64,000 nucleotides of DNA from Flavobacterium filum DSM 17961 (GCF_000425465.1 NZ_AUDM01000010.1:62001-126000), one strand, 5' to 3'. Positions 54,850 through 63,640 are shown, counted from the first letter of the stretch. Translations and numbers: made by a program. The notes: a model not told the origin generated them from the letters alone.

Positions 54850-55796
54850 TGGAAAAACTTCGAATCGTTTTTATGGGAACACCTGATTTTGCGGTTGGCA
54901 TTTTAGATGCGTTGCTCCAAAACCATTATAATGTAGTTGGTGTGATTACAGCTGCTGACAAACCCGCCGGTCGTGGTCAAAAAATGAATGTTTCAGCAGT
55001 AAAAGAATATGCTTTATCAAAACAGCTTACACTTTTGCAACCTACCAATTTAAAAGACGAAGGATTTATTGAAAAATTAAAAAGTTTGCAGGCCAATTGT
55101 CAAGTGGTTGTTGCGTTTAGAATGTTGCCTGAAGTCGTTTGGAAAATGCCAAAATTCGGCACCTTTAATCTTCATGCTTCATTATTGCCAAACTATCGTG
55201 GAGCAGCACCCATCAATTGGGCAATAATTAATGGAGAGATAAAGACCGGAGTTACCACTTTTTTTATTGACGACAAAATTGATACGGGTGCCATCATTCT
55301 TAAAGAAGAAACAAACATCGAACCCAACGAAAATGCCGGTCAACTTCATGATCGATTGATGCAAATGGGTTGTAAAACAGTTATCGAAACGTTACAATTA
55401 ATTGAAAATAACACGGTAACCACAACTATTCAAGTGGATACACCGGAAATTAAAACGGCCTACAAGCTAAACCGCGACAATTGTAAAATAAATTGGCAAA
55501 AACTAGGAATTGAAATTTTTAATTTAATTAGAGGACTTTCCCCTTATCCAACGGCTTGGTCTTTAATTAAAGATGGAGAAGAAGAATGGGCTGTTAAAAT
55601 TTATGAAGCAACCTTTGTAGCCAGCAACCATTCTTTACCGATTGGAAAAATACAAACAACAAAAAAAGAAATGAAAATAGCGGTTCACGACGGATTTATC
55701 CACATTCATGCTATTCAATTTCCGGGAAAAAGAAAAATGCTTACTGCCGAGTTGCTCAACGGGATGACATTTTCTGAAAATGCTCAAGCCTTGTAA
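54849..55796 (+). CDS. fmt: Methionyl-tRNA formyltransferase
   Basis: The product is 315 residues. LRIVFMGTPDFAVGILDAL is the N-terminal fold; AADKPAGRGQKM is the tRNA-recognising loop; FNLHASLLPNYRGAAPINWAI contains the catalytic Asn/His. The Asp of the triad lies in FFIDDKIDTGAII. The C-terminal OB domain (SPYPTAWSLIKDGEEEWAVKIYEA) completes the enzyme, which formylates initiator Met-tRNA with 10-formyl-THF. TAA of recQ and ATG share one A. Confidence 0.95.
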   Translation: MEKLRIVFMGTPDFAVGILDALLQNHYNVVGVITAADKPAGRGQKMNVSAVKEYALSKQLTLLQPTNLKDEGFIEKLKSLQANCQVVVAFRMLPEVVWKMPKFGTFNLHASLLPNYRGAAPINWAIINGEIKTGVTTFFIDDKIDTGAIILKEETNIEPNENAGQLHDRLMQMGCKTVIETLQLIENNTVTTTIQVDTPEIKTAYKLNRDNCKINWQKLGIEIFNLIRGLSPYPTAWSLIKDGEEEWAVKIYEATFVASNHSLPIGKIQTTKKEMKIAVHDGFIHIHAIQFPGKRKMLTAELLNGMTFSENAQAL

Positions 55797-55902
55797 GGAC
55801 TGATTTTTGCTAGAAAAACACTTAAAAAGTGCCGTTTGTCGTGGCTTTATCAACAAAAACATTGAAGTTATCAACAAAACACACGAAAAATCACGAAAAG
55901 TC

Positions 55903-55932
55903 TTGCCTAGTAAGGAAATCCTATTAAATTTG
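55903..55932 (+). promoter_or_regulatory. Promoter of the HU gene
   Basis: TTG (55903-55905), exactly 19 bases, then TAAATTTG (55925-55932) is a full match to the Bacteroidetes promoter consensus. The ATG is 45 bases downstream. Confidence 0.85.
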
Positions 55933-55976
55933 TTACAATTAACTTTATGTTTAACCAACAATTAATAACTATTATT

Positions 55977-56249
55977 ATGAACAAATCAGAATTAATCGAT
56001 GCTATTGCTGCTGACGCAGGAATTACTAAAGCAGCTGCAAAATTAGCTTTAGAATCATTTTTAGGAAATGTAGGTGCTACTTTGAAAAAAGGTGGAAGAG
56101 TTTCTTTAGTAGGATTTGGATCTTGGTCAGTATCTAAAAGAGCTGCAAGAGAAGGAAGAAATCCACAAACTGGAAAAACTATCAAAATTGCTGCTAAAAA
56201 TGTAGTTAAATTTAAAGCAGGTGCTGAATTAGAAGGTTCTGTTAACTAA
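55977..56249 (+). CDS. hup: DNA-binding protein HU
   Basis: The start ATG 55977 gives 90 residues (MNKSELIDAIAADAGITKA), the standard HU size; a longer frame begins at 55947 but the family starts here. The core FLGNVGATLKKGGRVSLVGFGSWSVSKRAAREGRNPQTGKTIKI is the DNA-bending arm region, with the conserved Pro in RNPQTGK. It compacts and bends DNA. A consensus promoter and a strong terminator frame it as a single-gene unit. Confidence 0.95.
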   Translation: MNKSELIDAIAADAGITKAAAKLALESFLGNVGATLKKGGRVSLVGFGSWSVSKRAAREGRNPQTGKTIKIAAKNVVKFKAGAELEGSVN

Positions 56250-56269
56250 TTTAATTTAGTAGATATAAA

Positions 56270-56300
56270 GAAAATCTTCCTTTACGGAAGATTTTTTTTT
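56270..56300 (+). terminator. Terminator of the HU gene
   Basis: The stem aaatcttcc / ggaagattt around tttac is followed by about eight T residues. Confidence 0.92.
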
Positions 56301-56370
56301 TGACATTTTTAAGAAAATATTTGGACTTTTATGATAAAATTCTGTAATTTTATTAAAAATTTGTTGCCAA

Positions 56371-56931
56371 ATGATTAAAGAAAAACTTAAAAAAGGTCAT
56401 TTGCTCATAGCAGAACCTTCCATTTATGGTGATTTGTCTTTTAATAGGTCGGTAATTTTATTAGCCGATCATAATCCTGAAGGCACAGTTGGTTTCATTT
56501 TAAACAAACCTTTAGAATATACCCTTACTGATTTGGTTCCTGAAATCGAATCTTCCTTTACCGTTTACAATGGCGGTCCGGTTGAACAAGATAATTTATA
56601 CTTTATTCATACTGTTCCTGAATTAATTCCGGATAGTGTTGAGATTTCTAACGGAATTTATTGGGGTGGCAACTTTGAAAAAACCAGAGATTTAATTAAT
56701 GATGGTGTTATTCAAAAAGAAAATATTCGATTCTTTTTAGGGTACACCGGTTGGAGTGCCAATCAATTGGAAGACGAATTGAATGCCAATTCCTGGATTT
56801 TGATTGAAAACAATTTCAAACAAAACATCTTGATGAAATCATCGGTCGATTTTTGGAAAGAACAATTAATCGAACTCGGTGGCGAATATTTAATTTGGTC
56901 AAACGCTCCTGAAAATCCGATGTTAAATTAG
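56371..56931 (+). CDS. YqgE/AlgH family protein
   Basis: The product is 186 residues. The family pattern is clear: KGHLLIAEPSIYGDLSFNRSVILLADHNPEGTVGFILNKP, then VYNGGPVEQDNLYFIH, and FFLGYTGWSANQLEDEL. YqgE-type proteins are soluble and of uncertain role; AlgH was first named in alginate regulation. Its 3' end overlaps the convergent aminotransferase gene by 9 bp. Confidence 0.92.
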   Translation: MIKEKLKKGHLLIAEPSIYGDLSFNRSVILLADHNPEGTVGFILNKPLEYTLTDLVPEIESSFTVYNGGPVEQDNLYFIHTVPELIPDSVEISNGIYWGGNFEKTRDLINDGVIQKENIRFFLGYTGWSANQLEDELNANSWILIENNFKQNILMKSSVDFWKEQLIELGGEYLIWSNAPENPMLN

Positions 56932-57747
56932 TTCATTTACTTTTTCTAAAAGTAATTTTGACCAGTTTGTTTCAAATTCTTTCTTGCGGTATTTTGTAAT
57001 AGGTTGAATACCTGTGATTACATTTGTAATGAATAATTCTGATGCTTTTTGTAAATCAAATGGCGAAATTGGTGCTTCGGTAACCGTTAATCCTTCTATA
57101 TTTTTTGCTATTGAGAGAAGTTGCTTACGTAATATGCCATTCAAACAGCCTTCGGTTAAGGGTGGTGTAATTAATGTATCGCCCATCATCATAAACAAAT
57201 TCCCATTTAACGCCTCCACTACTGATTTTTCTTCGTTGAGTAACAAGCAATTTTGATAACCGTTTTCTTCTGCATAAATACTGCCTACAACTTGAATGGC
57301 TTTATTAGTTGTTTTGAGTGTAGAAAGTAATTGTTTCGTTATATAGAAATCTTTATACAATTCAACTTCGTAGTTATCAGAAGAAAAATGATACTTTTTA
57401 TCTAGAAGAGGTTGAACAGAAATTAAATACGAAACCGCATTATCCTTTGGTAAATAAAAACCACCATCATTTCTAAAAACCGTTAATCGAACTCTTGAGG
57501 ATTCCGTTAAATTGGCTTCTTTAACTAATTTCAAAACTTCATTTTCCAAAAATTCTAATGTAAAACTCATTGGAATTTTCATTCTAAGAATTCGCATGGA
57601 AGCCATCAGTCGGAAATAATGGTCTTCAAAAAATAAAATTCTTCCTTCAACAATTTTTAACGTTTCAAAAACTGCATCACCGTATAGAAAAGCTCTATTG
57701 GTTGACAACATCATTTCGTCTTGAATACTCCCATTAAAATTAACCAT
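56923..57747 (-). CDS. Class IV aminotransferase, probably 4-amino-4-deoxychorismate lyase
   Basis: The product is 274 residues. The PLP fold-type IV features are NRAFLYGDAVFETLKI, DNYEVELYKDFYITKQLLSTLKTTNKAIQV with the Schiff-base Lys in TNKA, and LNEEKSVVEALNGNLFMMMGDTLITPPLTEGCLNGILRKQLL. Short length and the ITPP...GCLNGI segment favour PabC (folate branch, makes p-aminobenzoate) over branched-chain aminotransferase, but D-amino-acid aminotransferase is also possible. Its ATG lies only a few bases after the T-run of an upstream hairpin terminator, which could limit read-through or act as an attenuator. Confidence 0.8.
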   Translation of the reverse strand: MVNFNGSIQDEMMLSTNRAFLYGDAVFETLKIVEGRILFFEDHYFRLMASMRILRMKIPMSFTLEFLENEVLKLVKEANLTESSRVRLTVFRNDGGFYLPKDNAVSYLISVQPLLDKKYHFSSDNYEVELYKDFYITKQLLSTLKTTNKAIQVVGSIYAEENGYQNCLLLNEEKSVVEALNGNLFMMMGDTLITPPLTEGCLNGILRKQLLSIAKNIEGLTVTEAPISPFDLQKASELFITNVITGIQPITKYRKKEFETNWSKLLLEKVNELI

Positions 57748-57772
57748 AAAAAAAGCCCTGAAAATTCAGGGC
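57748..57772 (-). terminator. Hairpin terminator abutting the start of the aminotransferase gene
   Basis: On the minus strand gccctgaa / ttcagggc (57772-57765 and 57762-57755) is followed by a run of T ending at the ATG (57747). It terminates the START-like gene. Its stem ends 7 bases before the next start codon. Confidence 0.88.
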
Positions 57773-57794
57773 AAATATAATTCAAATCCTATAA

Positions 57795-58187
57795 TTAAAC
57801 TGAACCAATAACATGCTTCAAATCAGAAATTTGATTTTCCCACAATAATTTGGACTCTTCAATTTCATCTTCATAAGCAAAATCAATCACTACTAAAGAA
57901 ACATCTTTTGTAATTTCATCTTCCATGATTTTTAATTCAAAATAATATTCGGTGTCTTTGTCATTTTCATCAATCCATTTGAATTTGATACGTTCACCTG
58001 TTTTTTTGGAAGCCAAACGAGCACGCTCTTTTGTATCGTCCCAAATAAAAGTAAACAACTCACCTCTTGAATTTACGTTGTCTGCAAACCATTCTGATAA
58101 CCCGGAAGGAGTAGAAATATATTGATATAGAAGTTGTGGCGAAGAATTAATCGGAAACTCTATTTCATAACGTAGTTTTGAATCCAT
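57795..58187 (-). CDS. START-like (SRPBCC) domain protein
   Basis: The ATG at 58187 (130 residues, MDSKLRYEIEFPINSSPQLL) is the family start; the frame continues upstream but those codons are AT-rich and unsupported. The pattern LLYQYISTPSGLSEWFADNVNSRGELFTFIWDDTKERARL is the AHSA1/START-like helix-grip fold, followed by strands to ISDLKHVIGS. The ligand is unknown. The tRNA-Met gene is upstream on the other strand. Confidence 0.82.
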   Translation of the reverse strand: MDSKLRYEIEFPINSSPQLLYQYISTPSGLSEWFADNVNSRGELFTFIWDDTKERARLASKKTGERIKFKWIDENDKDTEYYFELKIMEDEITKDVSLVVIDFAYEDEIEESKLLWENQISDLKHVIGSV

Positions 58188-58272
58188 ATTTAGAAAAATT
58201 TTGAGCAATATATTGAATATAAACACAAAAAAAAAGCGATTTTTAAAATAAAAATATTTTATCATTATATGT

Positions 58273-58302
58273 TTGGAAGCTTTACTATTATTTATATATT
58301 TG
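58273..58302 (+). promoter_or_regulatory. Promoter of tRNA-Met
   Basis: TTG (58273-58275), 19 bases, then TATATTTG (58295-58302): a full consensus match, 33 bases before the mature tRNA. Confidence 0.85.
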
Positions 58303-58335
58303 CACCCGCATTCACAAAGTGATGAATCCTTATTT

Positions 58336-58409
58336 GGCGAGGTAGCTCAGTTGGTTAGAGCGTTGGATTCATAACCCAAAGGTCACGGGTTCAACTCCCG
58401 TCTTCGCTA
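58336..58409 (+). tRNA. tRNA-Met, anticodon CAT
   Basis: The cloverleaf is visible: acceptor ggcgagg with cttcgct, D stem gctc/gagc, anticodon stem-loop ttgga-ttCATaa-cccaa (position 31/39 mismatch), and T arm acggg-ttcaact-cccgt. CCA is not encoded. Initiator features (three G-C pairs in the anticodon stem) are absent, so it is an elongator Met or, less likely, the lysidine-modified Ile(CAT) tRNA; the sequence alone does not exclude the second. Confidence 0.93.
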
Positions 58410-58411
58410 CT

Positions 58412-58437
58412 AAAAGTCCCCGATTGGGGACTTTTTT
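58412..58437 (+). terminator. Terminator of tRNA-Met
   Basis: The stem aaaagtcccc / ggggacttttt around gatt, 3 bases after the tRNA, ends in a T-run. Confidence 0.93.
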
Positions 58438-58611
58438 ATTTTTACGCTATTTCTTTTCGTTTAAAAAAGCACTACATATTTTCTGTTTTTAAACTTTTTC
58501 ACCTCATTCAAGCTATAAATTACAATTATTTCCATCTTTATTTATAAAACTTCCACATCTAAAATGATTACATTTTGTAAGTTATTTATATTAACTTTTA
58601 ATATTTTTATG

Positions 58612-58646
58612 CATTTCATCGATTATTTTATACATTTTATCGATTA
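58612..58646 (+). promoter_or_regulatory. Direct repeat CATTTYATCGATTA, possible operator
   Basis: Two copies of the 14-base word catttYatcgatta (58612-58625 and 58633-58646) begin 21 bases apart, two turns of the helix, so a protein dimer could bind both on one face. A -7-like element taccTTTG (58662-58669) lies 16 bases downstream, placing the repeats at the -33 region and above. The large secreted-protein gene follows at 58709. The remainder of the gap 58438-58708 is AT-rich without other structure. Confidence 0.5.
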
Positions 58647-58708
58647 ATTGAAAATCGTTTTTACCTTTGAATCGTCAAAAATCTAAAATCAATTTAACCT
58701 CATTAACG

Positions 58709-61351
58709 ATGAAAAAGGTTATTGTAAAAAAATCTATTTTCACATTGCTACTCTTAGTCATGTGCCAAATAGAAAGTAACGCAAAAAGTGAAGTAAAAGA
58801 ATGTAAACCCATTCAAGCTCACACAAACGGCCAAGAATCCGTATTGAATAGTAACCAAAAAGCGTTTTTGCATTTTAATGGAATTAATGCATATGGAACC
58901 GCTGATGGCATTTTAGAAGGACTGGAAAAAACAACCTTGATGGGTTGGATAAGTTTATCACCTCAATTTCAAAATGATGCCTTTATCATGGGGGAAAACA
59001 ATTTCAATATCAGTTGTACTACCAACAGAAAAATTGTTGTGACTTGTAATGCAATTACATTGACAAGCTCCATCTCGTTAGATACTTCACGCTGGTATCA
59101 CATTACAGCTTCTTACAATGGTTCAAGCTTAAAATTGTACCTTAACGGAAAATTAATACAACAACAAAATTCGACCGGTACCATTCAACAATCAGAAAAT
59201 GATACTTTTTCAATAGGAAAAAATCCTACTCAAAACACCCACTATTTTAATGGAAAATTAGATGAAGTAAGGGTTTTTAATGAAAGTTTATCGGATACTC
59301 ACATCCAGCAAATGGTGTACCAAGAAATTACCAATCATAATGGTACGGTAAGAGGCGTAACTATCCCAAAAAACTTCACAAACCTAAATTATAGTGCTTT
59401 GATTCGCTATTACAAAATGGATTTGATTCAAAACAGTATAGTACAAAATCAAACACAAAATACACCTGATAACGCTGAAGGAATTCAACTTTTTAATATC
59501 AACGCTGTTGGTATTCAAGAAGCTCCAATGCCTTTAGTAACAAAAAGAAACGGCAATTTTACCACAGCTATTCAAGATGATTCAACCGATATTTTCGGAA
59601 AAGATGCCGAAACCTATCCTTGGGCTATCATCCAAGTGAGTCATGACATTACACAATTTGCGAATGTCGTTAACTTAGGTCTAATTGTGGATTCGGGTAA
59701 AAAAATCACCCTGTTAAACGACACAAAAATCGAAAACAGAGGATACTTAAAACTAAACGGTAAAATCGATTTGGAAGGTGAAGCACAACTTATTCAAACC
59801 AGTGAAAGTATTTTAGACCCAACCAGTTCAGGTATATTGGAAAGAGACCAACAAGGTCAGTCCAATCGATACAATTACAATTATTGGTCGTCGCCGGTTA
59901 GCACGCCTAATGCAACAACCATCAATCACGGTTATACTGTAGCCGGTGTAATGAAAGACGGCAGCAATAGTCAACCACAAAATATTGCTTGGGTAAGTAG
60001 CACAAATAACCCTACCACCAGCAATCCAATTACACTTAGTAGCTATTGGATTTATAAGTTTCAGAATTTAACGCCTCTTTATGCCAATTGGTCAACTGTT
60101 GGACAAAATGGATTATTGCAAGCCGGACAAGGCTATACTTTAAAAGGTAGCGGTACAGATGCTCCATTTCAAAACTATACGTTTGTGGGAAAACCTAATA
60201 ATGGAACCATTACTGTTCCGGTTTCGCCTAACAATTTGAATTTGGCCGGAAACCCCTATCCTTCTGCCTTAGATGCACATACATTTATTAAAGACAATTG
60301 TAATGTAATCAACGGAACCTTATATTTTTGGGAACATTTTGCCAGCAATAATACCCATAATTTATCCGGTTATCAAGGGGGTTATGGAGCCATAACGCTT
60401 GTTGGCGGTATCAAACCGGTAGCTCAGACTGGTGAAAATAATTTGAGTTCAAACACCAAAACTCCGGGACGTTTTATTCCGGTAGGACAAGGTTTTTTTG
60501 TAACAGGTAATGACCAAGGCGGTTTAATTACGTTCCAAAACAGTCAGCGTTTGTTTATTAAAGAAATCAATGAACAGTCTTTTGATTTATTTCGTCCGGC
60601 ATCTACTACTGCTTTGGCGAATGATCAACTTCTTCCTGACAACATCGAAGACCCGATTGAAGAGGAAGCTTTTGCCAAAATTAAAATCGGATTTAATTCG
60701 TATAACAACTACCATAGAGAAATTTTATTAGGCTTCATGAACGAATGGGCTACCGATAATATCGACCCCGGCTATGATGCCATTCATATTGATAATCAAC
60801 AAAATGACATGTATTTCATGAATGGTTCCAATAAATTGGTCATTCAGGGAGTGGGTTATTTTGATGTAAACAAAAAATACCCGTTAGGAGTAAAAACCTA
60901 TGAAGCCGGAAACGTTCAATTTACTTTAGACGAGGTTATGAATTGGGATGAAAACATTGATATTTTCATTCTAGACAAAACCACCGGAATACATCACCCG
61001 ATTCAAAATGGTCCTTTTACGGTTTATTTGGCACAAGGCGAAATACACAACCGTTTTGAATTAACGTTTAGCAACCAAGCGTTATCCAATCCTGATTTTA
61101 GCTTAGCCCAAGAAATTGGAGTTGCTTTTTCAAATGCCCAAAATTTACTTACTATACAAAACTTAACCGATGTTACTGTGCAAACAGTGAATATCATTAC
61201 AATCCTGGGCCAGACCCTTGCCACCTGGAATGTTGAAAACGAAACCCAAACCAACATTTCGTTACCGGTGAGCAACGTGAGTACTGGCACCTACATTGTT
61301 CGTTTGCAAACAACTGCCGGAACAATTAGCAAAAAAATCATTATTAAATAG
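58709..61351 (+). CDS. Large secreted LamG-domain protein with T9SS sorting domain
   Basis: The start ATG 58709 gives 880 residues with a signal peptide (MKKVIVKKSIFTLLLLVMCQ). A LamG/concanavalin-like domain (about 55-205) has the typical FLHFNGINAYGTADGIL, LMGWISL, WYHITASYNGSSLKLYLNGKLI and GKLDEVRVFNESLSD. A long beta-rich middle region follows, with GNFTTAIQDDSTD and a conserved RYNYNYWSSPV found in many T9SS-exported proteins. The last 75 residues (VQTVNIITILGQTLATWNV ... GTYIVRLQTTAGTISKKIIIK) form a type A sorting domain. A surface role, perhaps adhesion or glycan binding, is inferred. Confidence 0.85.
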   Translation: MKKVIVKKSIFTLLLLVMCQIESNAKSEVKECKPIQAHTNGQESVLNSNQKAFLHFNGINAYGTADGILEGLEKTTLMGWISLSPQFQNDAFIMGENNFNISCTTNRKIVVTCNAITLTSSISLDTSRWYHITASYNGSSLKLYLNGKLIQQQNSTGTIQQSENDTFSIGKNPTQNTHYFNGKLDEVRVFNESLSDTHIQQMVYQEITNHNGTVRGVTIPKNFTNLNYSALIRYYKMDLIQNSIVQNQTQNTPDNAEGIQLFNINAVGIQEAPMPLVTKRNGNFTTAIQDDSTDIFGKDAETYPWAIIQVSHDITQFANVVNLGLIVDSGKKITLLNDTKIENRGYLKLNGKIDLEGEAQLIQTSESILDPTSSGILERDQQGQSNRYNYNYWSSPVSTPNATTINHGYTVAGVMKDGSNSQPQNIAWVSSTNNPTTSNPITLSSYWIYKFQNLTPLYANWSTVGQNGLLQAGQGYTLKGSGTDAPFQNYTFVGKPNNGTITVPVSPNNLNLAGNPYPSALDAHTFIKDNCNVINGTLYFWEHFASNNTHNLSGYQGGYGAITLVGGIKPVAQTGENNLSSNTKTPGRFIPVGQGFFVTGNDQGGLITFQNSQRLFIKEINEQSFDLFRPASTTALANDQLLPDNIEDPIEEEAFAKIKIGFNSYNNYHREILLGFMNEWATDNIDPGYDAIHIDNQQNDMYFMNGSNKLVIQGVGYFDVNKKYPLGVKTYEAGNVQFTLDEVMNWDENIDIFILDKTTGIHHPIQNGPFTVYLAQGEIHNRFELTFSNQALSNPDFSLAQEIGVAFSNAQNLLTIQNLTDVTVQTVNIITILGQTLATWNVENETQTNISLPVSNVSTGTYIVRLQTTAGTISKKIIIK

Positions 61352-61380
61352 GGTTTTGATAATTGATTTTTGACACCGAA

Positions 61381-61405
61381 AGGCCCCTCGACGTGAGGGG
61401 CTTTT
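61381..61405. terminator. Terminator after the LamG gene
   Basis: The stem aggcccctc / gaggggctt with a T-rich tail follows the stop at 61351 by about 30 bases. The same hairpin is also positioned as a terminator for the leftward hisS remnant next to it (61507-61415). Confidence 0.9.
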
Positions 61406-61414
61406 CATTTTTAT

Positions 61415-61507
61415 TCAAATTATTAACTTAGAAAGTTTTACTTTCAATCCCTCAAAATCCAACTTCACTTGTTCACCGGTTTGTAAATTTTTCCATCCAA
61501 AAATGTT
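61415..61507 (-). pseudogene. Diverged copy of the 3' end of hisS
   Basis: On the minus strand 30 codons read [20 protein letters not shown] then LKVKLSKLII and a stop. The true hisS end reads [20 protein letters not shown] then LKRELF and a stop. At DNA level 46 bases (61444-61489) match hisS 62252-62297 with one difference, while the flanks have diverged. There is no upstream part of hisS here, so this is a remnant, separated from hisS by the toxin-antitoxin pair. Its stop is 10 bases from the terminator hairpin, as if it were the original end of hisS. Confidence 0.85.
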
Positions 61508-61536
61508 AAAAACAAAAGTTATACGGATGTAATTCA

Positions 61537-61552
61537 TATATTTGTACGTACA
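61537..61552 (+). promoter_or_regulatory. -7 element with overlapping palindrome of the RHH/PIN module
   Basis: TATATTTG (61537-61544) fits the -7 consensus, and the 10-base perfect palindrome tgtacgtaca (61543-61552) overlaps its end near the expected transcription start. A ribbon-helix-helix antitoxin usually binds such a site to repress its own operon. A matching TTG is not seen at the ideal distance. Confidence 0.6.
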
Positions 61553-61562
61553 ACATATCGCT

Positions 61563-61814
61563 ATGGATACAAAATTGACATTAAAATTAAATCAAGAAAT
61601 CATTGAGAAAGCGAAGGTTTATGCTGCTCAAAAGAAAGTGAGTTTGTCTCGAATTATCGAGAATTACTTGAAATCGCTTACCAATGATACAAAAAATGAG
61701 GATTCCATTGAAATCTCTCCATTTGTAAAAAGTATAAAAACCGGTAATTCAATTCCTGCCGATTTGGATTACAAAAAAGAATATGCTGAACATCTTTTGA
61801 ACAAACATAAATGA
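61563..61814 (+). CDS. Ribbon-helix-helix antitoxin (DUF6364-like)
   Basis: The ATG at 61563 gives 83 residues. The start MDTKLTLKLNQEIIEKAKVY with AAQKKVSLSRIIENYLKSL is the ribbon-helix-helix DNA-binding fold typical of small antitoxins. The C-terminal part (SIPADLDYKKEYAEHLLNKHK) is the expected toxin-binding tail. The PIN toxin gene overlaps by 4 bp. It should also bind the palindrome at 61543 and repress the pair. Confidence 0.85.
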   Translation: MDTKLTLKLNQEIIEKAKVYAAQKKVSLSRIIENYLKSLTNDTKNEDSIEISPFVKSIKTGNSIPADLDYKKEYAEHLLNKHK

Positions 61815-62224
61815 GTAAAAAGTTATTCTTAGACACTAACATCATACTTGATTTTCTTGGGGAACGAGAACCTTTTTACCTTCCAAGTGCACAATTGGCA
61901 ACTTTAGCCGATCACAAAAAAGTAAAATTGATTGCCTCTCCTATTTCATTTGCAACGGTAAATTATTTTCTCACCAAATCGGAAGGAATTTCAAATGCAA
62001 AAGAAAAATTGAGAAAGTTTAAAATTCTTTGTGAAATAGCTGTAATGAATGAAAGCATTGTGGAAAAAGCTTTACATTCAGAATTTGAAGATTTTGAAGA
62101 TTCATTACAATACTTTTGTGCTTTAGATTCAAAATGCGACATCATCATCACTAGAAATCAAAAAGATTTTAAACATTCATTACTACCAATCATGTCGGCA
62201 GAAGAATATGTAAAAAGTCTATAA
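61811..62224 (+). CDS. PIN-domain toxin (VapC-like)
   Basis: The product is 137 residues. The acidic metal site is seen as FLDTNIILDFLGERE (Asp near residue 8), a middle Glu/Asp region (EFEDFEDSLQYFCALDSKCD), and IIITRNQKDFKHS with the last Asp. It is expected to be an endoribonuclease checked by the antitoxin. It ends 10 bp from the 3' end of hisS, convergent with it. All PIN residues look intact. Confidence 0.85.
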   Translation: MSKKLFLDTNIILDFLGEREPFYLPSAQLATLADHKKVKLIASPISFATVNYFLTKSEGISNAKEKLRKFKILCEIAVMNESIVEKALHSEFEDFEDSLQYFCALDSKCDIIITRNQKDFKHSLLPIMSAEEYVKSL

Positions 62225-62234
62225 AAATTGTATT

Positions 62235-63602
62235 CTAGAACAACTCCCTCTTCAACCCCTCAAAATCCAACTTCACTTGTTCACCGGTTTGTAAATTCTT
62301 CAAACCAAAACAATTTTGTTCCATCTCCGATTGTCCGGCAATCACCGCAAAAGGTATTCCGCGTTTGTCGGCATGTTGAAATTGTTTAGCGATTTTAGCA
62401 GCATCAGGATACAATTCTACTTTGATTCCGCTACGGCGTAAGTTGGAAATCGCTTCCATCGCATACAAACTTTCTTGATTGCCATAATTGATAAAAAGTG
62501 CTTTAGTAGTTGCCGTCACCGTTTCCGGGAATAAACCTAATTCTTCCAACACCAAATAAATACGGTCTAATCCAAACGAAATGCCGACACCACTCATATT
62601 CTTTAAACCAAAAATACCGGTTAAATCATCATAACGCCCGCCACCACCAATCGAACCCATTGCTACGTGTGGAGCAACGACTTCAAAAATAGCTCCGGTG
62701 TAATAATTTAAACCTCTGGCTAACGTAACATCCAAATCAATGATGGCAGTTTGCAAACCTAATTTTTGAATGGTTTCACATATAAATTGAAGCTCCTCTA
62801 CTCCTTTTTTTCCTTCGTCAGACGAGGCCAACAACTGATTCAACTTTGTAATTTTTTCAGCAACTGTTCCCGAAAATTGAAACAACGGTTGCACTTTTTC
62901 GATGGCGAATGCCGAAATTCCTTTTTCAAGCATTTCTTTTTTCACGCCGTCTTCGCCTATTTTGTCTAATTTATCTAACGCGACTGTAAAATCAATTAAT
63001 TTATCTTTTGCTCCAATCACTTCTGCAATGCCGGATAAAATTTTTCGGTTATTGATTTTGATGGTGGCTCCGCCTAAACCTAATTGGGTGAAAACCGCAT
63101 CATACAATTGCACCAACTCCACTTCTTGCCACAACGACGTAGAACCTACTACATCGGCATCACATTGATAAAACTCTCTAAACCTTCCTTTTTGCGGACG
63201 ATCGGCTCTCCAAACCGGTTGAATTTGGTATCGTTTGAACGGAAATTCAATTTCGTTTTGGTGTTGAACCACGTATCGTGCGAAGGGAACGGTTAGGTCG
63301 TAACGAAGGGCTTTTTCGGAGATTTTAGAAGTTAGTTTTTTATAATCAATGTTTGATAATTCGTCTTGACTTACTTTATCCAAATAATCCCCCGAATTCA
63401 ATATCTTAAAAATCAATCGGTCACCTTCTTCCCCGTATTTTCCCATCAACGTCTCTGAATTTTCAAACGAAGGCGTTTCAATTGGCTGAAAACCAAAGAC
63501 CTCAAAATGATGTTTCATAATCGAACTGATGTAATTGCGTTTCGCCACCTCTGCCGGTGAAAAATCTCTCGTTCCTTTTGGAATACTGGGTTTTTGTGCC
63601 AT
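62235..63602 (-). CDS. hisS: Histidyl-tRNA synthetase
   Basis: The start ATG 63602 gives 455 residues ([20 protein letters not shown]). Class II motifs and the His-specific loops are seen: [25 protein letters not shown]-type sequence ([17 protein letters not shown]), [47 protein letters not shown], and [14 protein letters not shown]. The C-terminal anticodon-binding domain ends [17 protein letters not shown]. It charges tRNA-His. The stop is 10 bp from the PIN toxin stop and no hairpin follows; a diverged copy of its last 30 codons lies beyond the toxin-antitoxin pair. Confidence 0.95.
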   Translation of the reverse strand: MAQKPSIPKGTRDFSPAEVAKRNYISSIMKHHFEVFGFQPIETPSFENSETLMGKYGEEGDRLIFKILNSGDYLDKVSQDELSNIDYKKLTSKISEKALRYDLTVPFARYVVQHQNEIEFPFKRYQIQPVWRADRPQKGRFREFYQCDADVVGSTSLWQEVELVQLYDAVFTQLGLGGATIKINNRKILSGIAEVIGAKDKLIDFTVALDKLDKIGEDGVKKEMLEKGISAFAIEKVQPLFQFSGTVAEKITKLNQLLASSDEGKKGVEELQFICETIQKLGLQTAIIDLDVTLARGLNYYTGAIFEVVAPHVAMGSIGGGGRYDDLTGIFGLKNMSGVGISFGLDRIYLVLEELGLFPETVTATTKALFINYGNQESLYAMEAISNLRRSGIKVELYPDAAKIAKQFQHADKRGIPFAVIAGQSEMEQNCFGLKNLQTGEQVKLDFEGLKRELF

Positions 63603-63640
63603 TTTAAAATTATTTCTTTGGATTATAAGGTTCATTTTTG

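Noticed and set aside
55907-56185. Minus-strand frame opposite the HU gene
   Set aside because: It is the shadow of a well-conserved HU gene with its own promoter and terminator.
58336-58409. Initiator tRNA-fMet
   Set aside because: The anticodon stem lacks the run of three G-C pairs, and the acceptor end lacks the unpaired C1-A72 typical of bacterial initiators.
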